Below, one piece after another: positions 53,338 through 63,927 of a stretch of DNA of 64,000 nucleotides. The notes beneath the pieces were generated by a model. It was not told where the DNA came from. It made no database searches and worked only from the letters and a program-made list of their open reading frames with translations. Both the position numbers and the translations under genes were made by a program. Position 1 is the stretch's first letter. Each line of letters opens with the position of its first letter. The stretch is from contig NZ_QOVK01000014.1 in NCBI RefSeq assembly GCF_004104075.1, positions 1 to 64,000 on the forward strand. The letters run 5' to 3'. This DNA comes from Leeuwenhoekiella polynyae. GTDB taxonomy: Bacteria; Bacteroidota; Bacteroidia; Flavobacteriales; Flavobacteriaceae.

Positions 53338-54192
53338 ATGAGCAGACATCAAGATGGAAAGAGAGACGGGAAAGCGTCTGGTCGCGGTTCTAACAATATG
53401 CGTAGCAAAAGTAACGCAAGAGGGAACGCTCCTATAAAGAAAAATACAGCCGCTAGCAGTCGCACAGCGACCGCCAGTTCTGGTAAAGGCGGTATTCGTT
53501 TAAATAAATATATTTCTAATAGTGGCATCTGTTCTCGCAGAGAGGCAGATATGTATATCGCTACCGGGCAGGTTTCGGTTAATGGCGAGATCATTAATGA
53601 GATGGGGTATAAAGTGAATTTAGATGATGATGTGCGTTTTGACGGTCGTCGCATCAACCCGGAGTCTAAAGCGTATGTATTGCTTAATAAACCAAAAGGT
53701 TTTTCTGTAACCACCAGTAATTCTAAAGGAATGACGGTTATGGATCTCGTGGCTAGCGCTACAAAGTCTAGAATTCAGCCGGTAGGAAGATTGGGGCGTA
53801 ATGCAACAGGACTTATCTTATTTACCAATGATGAGAAGGTGATGCAAAAATTAACCAACTCAAAAGCCGGTTTGCAGCGTCTCTTTCATATAGAGCTTGA
53901 TAAAAACCTAAAAGGTGAAGATCTTGAGAAAATTAAAAAGGGTCTTACGGTAGATGGTAAAAAGTACGAGGTTGAAGATTTAAAATATGTAGATGGAGCT
54001 CCTAAAAAAGAAGTAGGTCTTCGTATAAGAAATATAGGAAGCAGTCTTATACGTACTGTTTTTGAACATTTAGATTATCAGGTTGTACGTGTAGATTGTG
54101 TTACACTTGCCGGTTTGACAAAAAAAGACCTGCCAAGAGGTAAATATAAACACTTGAGTGAGCAGGAGATTAATAATCTTATGATGCTTTAA
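53338..54192 (+). CDS. RsuA/RluB-family pseudouridine synthase lacking the usual catalytic aspartate
   Basis: 284 residues: a basic, low-complexity N-terminal tail (to about 50), an S4 RNA-binding domain (IRLNKYISNSGICSRREADMY), then the synthase domain. The family motif GRLDxxTxGL reads GRLGRNATGL here: Gly153 sits where the catalytic Asp is expected (codon GGG). The following LILFTNDEKV and C-terminal IRTVFEHLDYQVVRVD are typical. It should bind 23S or 16S rRNA, but enzymatic activity is uncertain. It may be a structural paralog in this lineage, or a neighbouring residue may substitute. It has its own promoter-like box. Confidence 0.85.
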   Translation: MSRHQDGKRDGKASGRGSNNMRSKSNARGNAPIKKNTAASSRTATASSGKGGIRLNKYISNSGICSRREADMYIATGQVSVNGEIINEMGYKVNLDDDVRFDGRRINPESKAYVLLNKPKGFSVTTSNSKGMTVMDLVASATKSRIQPVGRLGRNATGLILFTNDEKVMQKLTNSKAGLQRLFHIELDKNLKGEDLEKIKKGLTVDGKKYEVEDLKYVDGAPKKEVGLRIRNIGSSLIRTVFEHLDYQVVRVDCVTLAGLTKKDLPRGKYKHLSEQEINNLMML

Positions 54193-54280
54193 GGCTTTGT
54201 TTTATTTTTTATTTTAGATTTAAAGTGTTGTAAAAAGGGAGATTAGTATTTTTTTTACATTACCTTAAGAGTTGATTGCA

Positions 54281-54309
54281 TTGTATATCAAATTCTTTTT
54301 TTACATTTC
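54281..54309 (+). promoter_or_regulatory. Probable promoter of the polyamine operon
   Basis: TTG (54281-54283), an 18-nt spacer and TACATTTC (54302-54309), one mismatch from TAnnTTTG. It precedes speA by 17 nt. Confidence 0.4.
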
Positions 54310-54326
54310 CTGCTTTAAACAATTTA

Positions 54327-55727
54327 ATGAATACAAAGTATATAGATCTTATAGATCAATCTTTCTACTTTCCTCAAGAGGAATTCAAACTTGAGGACAA
54401 TCAATTAAAGTTTCATGATATAGACTTGATGGCTCTTGTAGAGCAGTATGGCGCTCCATTGAAATTCAGTTATTTGCCAAAAATTTCTGAAAATATCAAC
54501 CGAGCCAAAGGCTGGTTTGCAGATGCTGTCAAAAAGCATAACTATAAGGGATCTTATAATTACTGCTATTGTACTAAAAGTTCGCATTTTAAGCATGTAC
54601 TTGATGAGGCTCTAAAAAATGATATTCATATAGAAACTTCTTCTGCTTTTGATATCAATATTGTAAATAAGCTGAAAGAAAATGGTAAGATCACAGATGA
54701 GACATTTGTGATTTGCAATGGTTTTAAACGGGACCAATACATAAAGAATATTACCAATCTTATCAATGATGGGCAAAAGAACTGCATTCCTATCATTGAT
54801 AATTATGAGGAAATCAATCTGCTTACTGAAGGTATTAAAGGTGATTTTAAAATAGGTATTCGTATTGCTTCAGAAGAAGAACCTAAGTTTGAGTTTTATA
54901 CGTCAAGGTTAGGAATAGGATATAAGAATATTGTTCCTTTTTATGAAGACCAGATTAAGAATAATGATCAGTTGGAACTTAAAATGCTTCATTTTTTCAT
55001 CAATACAGGGATTCGTGACAACGCGTATTACTGGAATGAGATGAATAAGTGTCTTAAGGTCTATATTAGGTTGAAAAAGATTTGTCCTTCATTAGACAGT
55101 CTAAACATTGGTGGAGGCTTTCCTATTAAAAATTCGTTGGCTTTTGATTACGACTATGCTTATATGGTAGATGAGATCATCAATCAAATCAAGATCACGT
55201 GCGATGAGGCTGAGGTGCCTGTGCCTAATATTTTTACAGAATTCGGTAGTTATACAGTAGGAGAAAGCGGCGGTGCCATTTATGAAGTGTTGTACCAAAA
55301 GCAACAAAATGATCGTGAAAAGTGGAATATGATAAATTCATCATTTATTACTACTTTGCCAGACACTTGGGCGATTAGCAAGCGCTTTATTATGCTACCG
55401 GTAAACCGCTGGGATGAAGAATATGAGCGCGTTCTGTTAGGAGGTCTAACATGTGATAGTGATGATTACTACAACAGTGAGCAGCACAGTAACGCGATTT
55501 ACTTACCCAGATATAAAAAAGACAAACCATTATACATCGGGTTTTTTAATACCGGTGCTTATCAAGAAACCATAGGAGGCTATGGCGGTCTGCAACACTG
55601 TTTAATCCCTCAGCCTAAACATATTCTGATAGATAGGGATGAAAATGGTAGCTTAACAACCCGTATATTTAATGAACAACAAAAAGCAGAACAATTGCTT
55701 AAGATTTTAGGTTATGAGTACAACTAA
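54327..55727 (+). CDS. speA: Arginine decarboxylase (fold type III, short bacterial form)
   Basis: 466 residues from ATG 54327; upstream codons back to 54276 add residues unlike the family start (MNTKYIDLIDQSFYFPQEEF). The alanine-racemase-like barrel with the PLP site appears as SYNYCYCTKSSHFKHVLDEA, and the C-terminal half has SLNIGGGFPIKNSL and EFGSYTVGESGGAIYEV. The shorter length is typical of Bacteroidota, compared with about 650 residues in enterobacteria. It makes agmatine from arginine. Its stop overlaps the agmatinase start by 14 nt, so the two are coupled. Confidence 0.9.
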   Translation: MNTKYIDLIDQSFYFPQEEFKLEDNQLKFHDIDLMALVEQYGAPLKFSYLPKISENINRAKGWFADAVKKHNYKGSYNYCYCTKSSHFKHVLDEALKNDIHIETSSAFDINIVNKLKENGKITDETFVICNGFKRDQYIKNITNLINDGQKNCIPIIDNYEEINLLTEGIKGDFKIGIRIASEEEPKFEFYTSRLGIGYKNIVPFYEDQIKNNDQLELKMLHFFINTGIRDNAYYWNEMNKCLKVYIRLKKICPSLDSLNIGGGFPIKNSLAFDYDYAYMVDEIINQIKITCDEAEVPVPNIFTEFGSYTVGESGGAIYEVLYQKQQNDREKWNMINSSFITTLPDTWAISKRFIMLPVNRWDEEYERVLLGGLTCDSDDYYNSEQHSNAIYLPRYKKDKPLYIGFFNTGAYQETIGGYGGLQHCLIPQPKHILIDRDENGSLTTRIFNEQQKAEQLLKILGYEYN

Positions 55728-56641
55728 AAATTATGCTGGCATCCCTGATGAGTTTGCCAAATTGGAGACTTCAAAAATTGTACTAATCCCGGTGCCTTAT
55801 GATGGGACTAGTACTTGGGGTAAAGGTGCAGACAAAGGGCCGCAGGCTTTTTTAGACGCATCAGAAAATATGGAGACTTACGATATTGAGACTGATACTG
55901 AAGTTTATCAGCAGGGTATTTATCTCGCTCCTGCAATAACTGAAGCTAGTTCTCCAGAAGCAATGGTACAAGAAGTTCATAAAACAACTAAAGACTTTAT
56001 TAAACGTAACAAGTTTGTTACACTATTTGGTGGTGAACATTCGGTATCAATAGGTGCCATACGTGCTTTTAATGAGCTGTACGACAATCTTACGGTATTA
56101 CAAATAGACGCACATACAGACTTGCGTCAGGAATATATGGGTAGCAAATGCAACCACGCCTGTGCAATGTATGAAGCTAGCCAGACAACAAATCTAATCC
56201 AGGTAGGCATACGAAGTATGGATGCTCTTGAGAAAACCGTAATGGATGAGGACAAAGTCTTTTTCGCTCACGAAATGGTGCAGGATGAGTACTGGGCAGA
56301 TACGGTTATAGATTTATGTACAGATCACGTTTTTGTAACATTTGATCTTGATGGATTAGACCCTTCTATAATGCCATCTACAGGAACTCCTGAGCCGGGT
56401 GGTTTATTTTGGTATGAAACTATGGATTTCTTAAAGCGTCTTTTTGCTGAAAAGAATGTGGTAGGCTTTGATATAATGGAACTTTGCCCTAGCGAGCACG
56501 ATAAATCTTCAGACTTTTTAGCTGCTAAACTGTATTATAAAATGTTAAGCTACAAATTTGAAGGAGAAGATATAGAAGATAATTATGATAATACTTACGT
56601 AGCTAAAACTTCTAAAGGCGGCGTAAATAAATTTGACCTAA

Positions 56642-56658
<17 letters not shown>
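55714..56658 (+). CDS. speB: Agmatinase (ureohydrolase family)
   Basis: 314 residues. All binuclear manganese motifs are visible: FGGEHSVSIG, LQIDAHTDLRQEYMG and VTFDLDGLDPSIMPSTGTPEPGG. It hydrolyses agmatine to putrescine and urea. It is embedded between speA (14-nt overlap) and a deoxyhypusine-synthase-like gene (17-nt overlap), so the pathway runs arginine to agmatine to putrescine to a higher polyamine. Confidence 0.95.
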
Positions 56659-57622
<964 letters not shown>

Positions 57623-57640
57623 GATGAATTCTAGTAAACT

Positions 57641-57678
57641 AAAAGCCTCCTAAAGCCAAAATTCAGGAGGCTTTTTTT
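57641..57678 (+). terminator. Rho-independent terminator of the polyamine operon
   Basis: AAAAGCCTCCT (57641-57651) pairs perfectly with AGGAGGCTTTT (57665-57675) around a 13-base loop, followed by more T. It may also stop the convergent GH20 gene on the minus strand. Confidence 0.9.
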
Positions 57679-57713
57679 ATAAGTCTATATTCAATAACTA
57701 AAGATATATACTT

Positions 57714-59324
57714 TTATTTTTTTAAAGTCTTGGGTATTTCGCTTTCAGTCTTCCATTCTATCAAAGGGGAAGGATAATAGTTTACATTCATCTTCTCTAA
57801 GAATGGAGCTTGGTTGCCGAGACGAGCTTTATAATTTTCCCAGTCTCTGTTTTCAGGTTGTGACCAGTTCAACTCAGCAAAACCTATAGCTCTTGGGAAC
57901 GCTAAGTACTCAAGTTCGCTAATAGTGCTAATAGTTTCAGACCATAAAGGTGCCTCAATACCCAATATATTTTTCTGAGGTATATTTTTATAAGATTCCG
58001 GTTTCCAAATGTAGGCTGTATCTACTGGCACATAGCCGGCCCAATTCAAGCCATATTCAGACTCAAGATCATATTTCATATCCAGATAGGCTTTGTTTGC
58101 AGGAGACATAATTATCTTTAGGTTTTTAGCTACGGCCATTTTTGCATTGTCTGTACTTGACCAAAACTGAGCAATAGATGTAGTATCAATATCTGCCGTA
58201 ACAATTTCATCCCAACCAATCATAATTTTGTCGTAGCGCTGAACAATCTGTTCAACTTTATTTACAAAATAGATATAATCGTCCTTTTTGGTCACGTGGC
58301 TTTCATCACCACCTATGTGAAAATAAGGTCCGGGCGTTAATGCCGAGATCTCTCGTACAACATCATCTATAAATGTATAAACCGTATCCTTATGCGTGTC
58401 AAACGTGCTGAAACCTACGTGTGTGCCTCGGTATATTTTCGGAGTTTTTCCGTTTCCATTTAAAATAGGATAAGCCACCGAAGCTGCATTGGTATGACCA
58501 GGCATATCGACTTCGGGAATTATGGTGATGTGATTTTGGGCAGCGTACTCAACAATAATTTTATAATCTTCTTGTGTGTAAAAGCCACCGGGCTCGCTAC
58601 CTACTTCTGTAACTCCGCTTATCTCCGTAAGTTTGGGCCATGATTTTATTTCAATTCGCCATCCCTGATCATCTGTCAGGTGTAGATGCAAAATATTGTA
58701 CTTATAGTAAGCCAGGAGATCAATATATTTTTTGACTTCTTCCACAGTAAAAAAATGACGTGCTACATCTAGCATAGCGCCGCGATACGCAAATAAAGGG
58801 CTGTCATTAATACTTCCTGAAGGGATAGGCCACACAGGATAATCGATGATAGAATCACTTGCTTTTGAAGGAATGAGTTGGCGCAAAGTCTGAATACCTC
58901 TAAAGGCTCCGGCAGCACTTGCAGCACTCAAAACAATAGAGTCTCTATTAATCTTTAAAAAATAAGACTCTTGATTTATTTTAGATAAACTATTTGAATG
59001 GTGAATATAGATGACACTTTCCTGATTCGGGAACTCTGTATTTACAGGAACATCCATCTGTATTAAATCTTTTAGTTTATCAGCTAAAAACAAGCCGACA
59101 TCATTAAAATCTAATGAATCTGGTGCTGTGTGAATAGCTGTAAATCGATCTAACGGAAAAGCGCTGTATGTAGCTTCTGTAGTTGAAGGTTTTGGGATGA
59201 GGTCTGCCTGAGTTAAATCGGTTTTAGGAAGATTTAAGTGCCGAGGTTCTTTTTCGGGTTTACAAGAAAAAAAAAGCATTGCAATACAGCTGAATGCTAT
59301 AGCTGAAGATTTAGAATAATGCAT
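57714..59324 (-). CDS. GH20 beta-N-acetylhexosaminidase, lipoprotein
   Basis: 536 residues from ATG 59324; the TTG one codon earlier is less likely. Lipoprotein signal with Cys21 (MLFFSC). GH20b-type domain to about residue 175, then the TIM barrel with YRGAMLDVARHFF, LHLTDDQGWRIEI and catalytic Asp340-Glu341 in FHIGGDESH. It should release terminal GlcNAc or GalNAc, or act on chitooligosaccharides, at the cell surface or periplasm. Unlike the GH20 at 7800-9677 it stands alone and has no CHB_HEX_C extension. No partner genes in the window point to its substrate. Confidence 0.92.
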   Translation of the reverse strand: MHYSKSSAIAFSCIAMLFFSCKPEKEPRHLNLPKTDLTQADLIPKPSTTEATYSAFPLDRFTAIHTAPDSLDFNDVGLFLADKLKDLIQMDVPVNTEFPNQESVIYIHHSNSLSKINQESYFLKINRDSIVLSAASAAGAFRGIQTLRQLIPSKASDSIIDYPVWPIPSGSINDSPLFAYRGAMLDVARHFFTVEEVKKYIDLLAYYKYNILHLHLTDDQGWRIEIKSWPKLTEISGVTEVGSEPGGFYTQEDYKIIVEYAAQNHITIIPEVDMPGHTNAASVAYPILNGNGKTPKIYRGTHVGFSTFDTHKDTVYTFIDDVVREISALTPGPYFHIGGDESHVTKKDDYIYFVNKVEQIVQRYDKIMIGWDEIVTADIDTTSIAQFWSSTDNAKMAVAKNLKIIMSPANKAYLDMKYDLESEYGLNWAGYVPVDTAYIWKPESYKNIPQKNILGIEAPLWSETISTISELEYLAFPRAIGFAELNWSQPENRDWENYKARLGNQAPFLEKMNVNYYPSPLIEWKTESEIPKTLKK

Positions 59325-59487
59325 CAATTGGTTGTATTAAAATCGAAGGTTTAACTGTTATACTTAACTTTCTAGTTAAAAGAATCTTGCAAATTACACT
59401 ATCAAAAATTATAAAAAGAAAAAGTGCTCTGTAAATTAGAGGATGCATTTAAAGTTCTGTAATTAACAAAAACAGGTAATCTTTAGA

Positions 59488-59515
59488 TTTGCTTTAGAAG
59501 TATTGCTTATTTTCG
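59488..59515 (+). promoter_or_regulatory. Probable promoter of the lipid-linked sugar transfer genes
   Basis: TTTG (59488-59491), a 16-nt spacer and TATTTTCG (59508-59515), one mismatch from TAnnTTTG, 17 nt before the glycosyltransferase start. Confidence 0.4.
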
Positions 59516-59532
59516 CAAACTTATTTATTAGT

Positions 59533-60252
59533 ATGTCTTACAAGTTAACGGTAGTCGTTCCTGTTTATAATGAAGAAGATAATCTACTTCGGGTAGAGCA
59601 GGTTTTTCAGGATTATTTTAAAATAGCTGCGGTACCTACTCAAGTGCTTTTTGTAAATGATGGTTCTAAAGATAAAAGTCAAGAGCTTATAGAAACCATT
59701 TGCGCGCGTAGTAAAGGATTTCAGTTTATTTCTTTTGCAAAAAACTGCGGATTGAGCGCAGCGATTAAAGCCGGATTTGATTATACTAAAACTCCTCTGG
59801 TAGGTTATATTGACAGTGACCTGCAGACTACTCCAGAAGATTTTAACGTCCTGTATCCTTATATTAAAGAGTATGATCTGGTAACCGGTCATCGTGCCGA
59901 TCGAAAGGATTCTTTTGTAAAAAATATGTCGAGTACAATTGCAAATAAAATTCGGCGTGCTTTTACAAATGATGGGATGGATGATACAGGTTGTCCTTTA
60001 AAAATTATCAAGACTGATTATGCTCAGCGAATCCCCATGTTTAGAGGTTTACACCGCTTTTTGCCTGCCATGATTATGCTTCAAAATGGGAAAACGGTAC
60101 AGGTTCCTATTCGTCATTTTCCACGTATTGCAGGAACTGCCAAGTTTGGTTTGTGGAACCGCCTTTTAGGTCCCTTGATGGACTGTTTTGCGTACCTGTG
60201 GATGAAGAACAAATACATTAATTATGAAGTAGCCAAAAAATCAGATGCATAG
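59533..60252 (+). CDS. GT2 glycosyltransferase, polyprenyl-phosphate sugar synthase-like (DPM1/ArnC type)
   Basis: 239 residues from ATG 59533; the longer frame from 59503 adds ten hydrophobic residues that do not fit the family. The GT-A start is LTVVVPVYNEEDNL, with FVNDGSKDKS, VGYIDSDLQTTPEDF (the DxD-type metal site) and GCPLKIIK later. There are no C-terminal membrane helices, so it acts at the inner face of the membrane, transferring a sugar from a nucleotide sugar to undecaprenyl phosphate. Its end overlaps the next gene by 8 nt. The sugar is unknown; ArnC- or DPM-like donors are both possible. Confidence 0.88.
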   Translation: MSYKLTVVVPVYNEEDNLLRVEQVFQDYFKIAAVPTQVLFVNDGSKDKSQELIETICARSKGFQFISFAKNCGLSAAIKAGFDYTKTPLVGYIDSDLQTTPEDFNVLYPYIKEYDLVTGHRADRKDSFVKNMSSTIANKIRRAFTNDGMDDTGCPLKIIKTDYAQRIPMFRGLHRFLPAMIMLQNGKTVQVPIRHFPRIAGTAKFGLWNRLLGPLMDCFAYLWMKNKYINYEVAKKSDA

Positions 60253-60874
60253 CCCCGTTTGGATATATGCAATTGGTTTTCTCGCGCAGTTAATGTTTAG
60301 CGGTCGCTTGATTATTCAATGGTTTTTATCTGAAAAGCAGAAACGGGTACTTACGCCTTCAACCTTTTGGTGGTTGAGCTTGGGAGCTTCTTTCTTGCTT
60401 TTTGTCTACGGGTATTTACGGGATGATTTCGCCATTATGCTAGGCCAAACCTTAACCTATTTTATTTACATCAGAAACTTGCAACTACAGGGACAGTGGG
60501 TTAAATCACCTAAAGTCCTTCGCTGGTTTTTATTTGTTTTTCCGATTCTGCTGGTGATTTATGGCTACAATAATGGGCATTATGATATCGATAAATTGTT
60601 TAGAAATGAAGATATTCCCTTGTGGCTGTTGCTTTTGGGGAGCATTGCTCAGGTGATTTTTACGTTGCGATTTATCTATCAGTGGATTTATTCTGAACGC
60701 AAAAAGAAATCAAGCTTGCCTTTAGGATTCTGGTTGTTGAGCCTCGTAGGCGGACTCCTAATTCTTACCTATGCTATTTTGCGCAGAGATCCGGTACTTT
60801 TTGTGGGACACCTTATGGGCGTTTTTATCTATTATCGCAATATGAAACTTTCAATTGGTATTGATAAAGAATGA
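60245..60874 (+). CDS. Membrane protein with two LAB_N domains
   Basis: 209 residues, about six membrane helices arranged as two similar halves. Each half carries the lipid-A-disaccharide-synthase N-terminal (LAB_N) pattern: FLAQLMFSGRLIIQWFLSEKQ with TFWWLSLGASFLL in the first, and GSIAQVIFTLRFIYQWIYSERK with GFWLLSLVGGLLIL in the second. No LpxB catalytic domain follows. It overlaps both neighbours (8 and 4 nt), so it works with the polyprenyl-phosphate sugar synthase and the ArnT-like transferase. A flippase role for the lipid-linked sugar is a hypothesis from context. Confidence 0.88.
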   Translation: MHSPVWIYAIGFLAQLMFSGRLIIQWFLSEKQKRVLTPSTFWWLSLGASFLLFVYGYLRDDFAIMLGQTLTYFIYIRNLQLQGQWVKSPKVLRWFLFVFPILLVIYGYNNGHYDIDKLFRNEDIPLWLLLLGSIAQVIFTLRFIYQWIYSERKKKSSLPLGFWLLSLVGGLLILTYAILRRDPVLFVGHLMGVFIYYRNMKLSIGIDKE

Positions 60875-62511
60875 GTATTGACGAAAAATATTATCCGCTA
60901 ATCATTCTGGCAGTTTGTGCATTGCTGTTTTTTCCGCATCTTGATGTGCTATACGCCAACATTATGGAAGCGCGTAACTTCATCACCGCACGCGAAATGC
61001 TGCACTACGACAATTGGGTGTTTACCACAATGAACGGTGAAGCCCGTTATGAAAAGCCACCCTTACCAACATGGTTGGCGGCCTTTTCGGGTGCGATTTT
61101 TGGTATTAGTAAACTTTGGGCGTTGCGACTGCCTTCTGCAATTATTACCACGGTAATGGCCCTTTTTAGTTTTTCGCTTTCGCGAAAACGTCTCAGTTTG
61201 TCTCCAAAACAAAGTTTGTATACGACGCTCATTCTTGCAACCTCCTTTTATGTGATTTTTGCAGGGCGAAATGGCACCTGGGATATTTTCGCCCACGCTT
61301 TTATGCTGGGTGGTATTTATTTTTTATTTCAGTTTTTTACCGAAAGCAAGCAGAAGTATAAAAACGCTTCCCTTGCCGGGTTGTTTCTTGGTCTGTCTTT
61401 TATGAGTAAAGGCCCTGTAAGCCATTTTGCGCTTCTTCTACCATTTTTGATTGCCTACGCCTGGGTTTACAAATTCAGAAGTTTTAAAGGTAGAATAGCA
61501 CCATTTATGATGCTGCTGGTTATCGCTTTGGTGCTTAGTTCTTGGTGGGCACTGGCTATTTATTTTGTAGACGGGGAAACAGCACAGGCAATAGCCGATA
61601 AAGAGTCGGCAGCGTGGGCCAATCACAATACGCGTCCTTTTTATTATTACTGGAGCTTTTTTACGCAAAGCGGAATCTGGACGGTTCCGGCTTTTGTAGC
61701 GCTTTTATATCCTTATTTAAAATCAAGGGTTACGCATTTAAGAGCCTACCGCTTCAGTTTGATCTGGACGTTAGCAGCAGTCGTTTTACTTTCTTGTATT
61801 CCGGAGAAAAAATCAAGATATCTATTGCCGGTACTAATTCCCCTTGCGTTCAATACCTCGTTCTACATAGAGTATCTCGTCCGTGAATTCAAAAGCCTGA
61901 GTGATAAGCGCGAAACCATACCGGTATATTTTTACTTTGGTTTGCTGGCGACGATTTGTTTACTTTCCGGTCCTGTCATTTTATACCTTTTCAGTGAAGA
62001 TTTTCAGGCAACAGACTGGCTCTGGTTTGGCTTATTTCAACTAGCTGCGATAGGCTTTGCTTTTGTATTTATAAAGAGTTTACGATCTAAAAGTATTGAA
62101 CCGGCATTTTTTGCAGTAATTGGTTTTTCTTGTGCTATTATTCTTTTTGTGTTTCCGGTGGTTAGGCTTAGCTATACCAATCAAGATTTTAGAGAAATCG
62201 CACCAATAATTGCAGACTATAAGGTTGCCGGCAAACCCATCTACCTATTTGAAAACAGTTCGCCGGAACTGATTTGGGATTTAGGAGAGCGTGTACCAGT
62301 GCTTAATACACGTGAAGGCTTGCAGTTGCCTGCTCAAACTTCTTTTTATTTGATTTTAGAGGAAGAACGTAAAAAAGAAGTAGAACAATTGTTAGCCGGC
62401 TTAAAAATGACTTTAAAAGGCTGCTATGATGGAAATATAACGACGAAAGCGGATCGTAATTATAAAACCCGAAGGATTGGTTGCCTATATCTTGTTTCTG
62501 AAGCCAATTAA
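60871..62511 (+). CDS. ArnT-like polyprenyl-phosphate-sugar glycosyltransferase (GT83/PMT type)
   Basis: 546 residues, about 12 membrane helices. The first periplasmic loop carries NIMEARNFITAREML and EARYEKPPLPTWLAA, the acidic and KPPL-type motif of ArnT/PMT enzymes. The C-terminal 120 residues are soluble and probably periplasmic. It would transfer a sugar from the polyprenyl-phosphate donor to lipid A, another lipid or a protein. It overlaps the LAB_N gene by 4 nt and its stop overlaps the convergent mannosyltransferase-like gene by 4 nt. The acceptor is unknown. Confidence 0.87.
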   Translation: MSIDEKYYPLIILAVCALLFFPHLDVLYANIMEARNFITAREMLHYDNWVFTTMNGEARYEKPPLPTWLAAFSGAIFGISKLWALRLPSAIITTVMALFSFSLSRKRLSLSPKQSLYTTLILATSFYVIFAGRNGTWDIFAHAFMLGGIYFLFQFFTESKQKYKNASLAGLFLGLSFMSKGPVSHFALLLPFLIAYAWVYKFRSFKGRIAPFMMLLVIALVLSSWWALAIYFVDGETAQAIADKESAAWANHNTRPFYYYWSFFTQSGIWTVPAFVALLYPYLKSRVTHLRAYRFSLIWTLAAVVLLSCIPEKKSRYLLPVLIPLAFNTSFYIEYLVREFKSLSDKRETIPVYFYFGLLATICLLSGPVILYLFSEDFQATDWLWFGLFQLAAIGFAFVFIKSLRSKSIEPAFFAVIGFSCAIILFVFPVVRLSYTNQDFREIAPIIADYKVAGKPIYLFENSSPELIWDLGERVPVLNTREGLQLPAQTSFYLILEEERKKEVEQLLAGLKMTLKGCYDGNITTKADRNYKTRRIGCLYLVSEAN

Positions 62512-63911
62512 GAAAATAGCTTCAAGCTCTTTTTGGTATTCAATTCCAAAATTAAATAGCCGGCAACGGCGCAATATTCAAAAGCTACTAATACTAATTT
62601 TTCGTGTACGCCATCTACTTGATACGCAGCGTAACTAAACATTATAGTAAATGTCCACATTAGCATATAGCGGTATCTTGTAAAAACCGAAAGTAATAAT
62701 GGCGTAGCGAGGTACCAGGGATGCACGGTTGTAGAAAGCGCAAAATAACAGGAAATACCAAAAAGAAGTCCGGTAAAGAGTTGTTGCAGACTTCTGTTTT
62801 TTCTAAAAAAGCTTAGTGCGAGTAGTGCAACTACCGCTATAAGCGGAAGAACTTTGCCTGCAGTTTCAATAATATTATAGCCTTTTACCTGATAACCTAC
62901 CCAGCGCACGACATAATACATACTGGCATTGAACTCAAATTTCTGAAACCAAAGGGATAATGTCGCACTAAAATGCTCCAGCAAAGCTGAATTTAAAAAG
63001 GGTGAAAAACTCAAGATGAAAATCAAAATAGCCAATCCGTAAAAGCGGGTTGATTTCCAGAGTGAAGCCGGAAGATTTTGTTTTACGTAACGCAAAAAGT
63101 CTTGCGTTTGAACTGAAGGTTTTGCAGGCTTGATCAAAAACTGAAACAACAGCGGAAGCAACATCAACGGCACCAATTTTACGGAAACCGAAAGTCCCCA
63201 GAGCACTGCCGCCCAAAACCACTTTTTAAGGTATAACAAATACAGCGCTGCAAGCATAAAAAAGAGCATAACGCCTTCAAAATGCAGGTTTCCGGTGAGT
63301 TCAATTACAATAAACGGATTGAGAAAATACCAGAAAATCTGTTGTGCTGGCAAGCCCATCACTTTTAAAAATTTGCTTCCTATCCAAACGATTCCGAGAT
63401 CTGCAGCGATGATACTGAGTCGCAGAACTACGATTCCGCCCAGGATCGAATTACCGCTGAAAAGTCCGGCAAGCCAAAAGAAAAACTGATTCACCGGGGG
63501 GTAATTTGAATAATGCGCACGGCTTAAACTGCCCATTCCTTCCAGTAGTTCGCTGCTTTGGCTAATAGGAATAGTTCCCTGAGCTACCCATTGATCGGGC
63601 GTAAGTAAATACGGACTCAATCCCTGAGTGAGTAAACGGCCATCCCATAGAAAGCGGTAAAAATCTTGTGACAAATTGGGTTCGGCAATAAAGAAAATAC
63701 ATCGGGCAAGGACACCCACAGCAACAAGAATTTTAAAATCGGTTTTTAGAAGATGAATGAGTTTAAAAGACAGAAAGAATAAAGCTGCGTAAAGTGTGAT
63801 GAGTTTTACAAAATCGTAACGCTGTAAACCGTAGGCAAACGTGCAATACATCACCAGGATACTGATGATAAATAGGAGTTGTATTTTATAAGGCTTTAGT
63901 TTTTTTAGCAT
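62508..63911 (-). CDS. Multi-pass mannosyltransferase-like membrane protein (GT-C fold)
   Basis: 467 residues from ATG 63911. Ten or more membrane helices. The first periplasmic loop, EPNLSQDFYRFLWDGRLL, and SNYPPVNQFFFWLAG are the motif pair of polyprenol-phosphate-mannose-dependent transferases, and IELTGNLHFEGVMLFFML follows in the core. The enzyme should use a lipid-linked sugar on the periplasmic side. It is convergent with the ArnT-like gene, overlapping by 4 nt. The acceptor is unknown; a link to the neighbouring lipid-linked-sugar genes is inferred from position. Confidence 0.8.
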   Translation of the reverse strand: MLKKLKPYKIQLLFIISILVMYCTFAYGLQRYDFVKLITLYAALFFLSFKLIHLLKTDFKILVAVGVLARCIFFIAEPNLSQDFYRFLWDGRLLTQGLSPYLLTPDQWVAQGTIPISQSSELLEGMGSLSRAHYSNYPPVNQFFFWLAGLFSGNSILGGIVVLRLSIIAADLGIVWIGSKFLKVMGLPAQQIFWYFLNPFIVIELTGNLHFEGVMLFFMLAALYLLYLKKWFWAAVLWGLSVSVKLVPLMLLPLLFQFLIKPAKPSVQTQDFLRYVKQNLPASLWKSTRFYGLAILIFILSFSPFLNSALLEHFSATLSLWFQKFEFNASMYYVVRWVGYQVKGYNIIETAGKVLPLIAVVALLALSFFRKNRSLQQLFTGLLFGISCYFALSTTVHPWYLATPLLLSVFTRYRYMLMWTFTIMFSYAAYQVDGVHEKLVLVAFEYCAVAGYLILELNTKKSLKLFS

Positions 63912-63927
63912 CAATTTAGTGCAGAAA

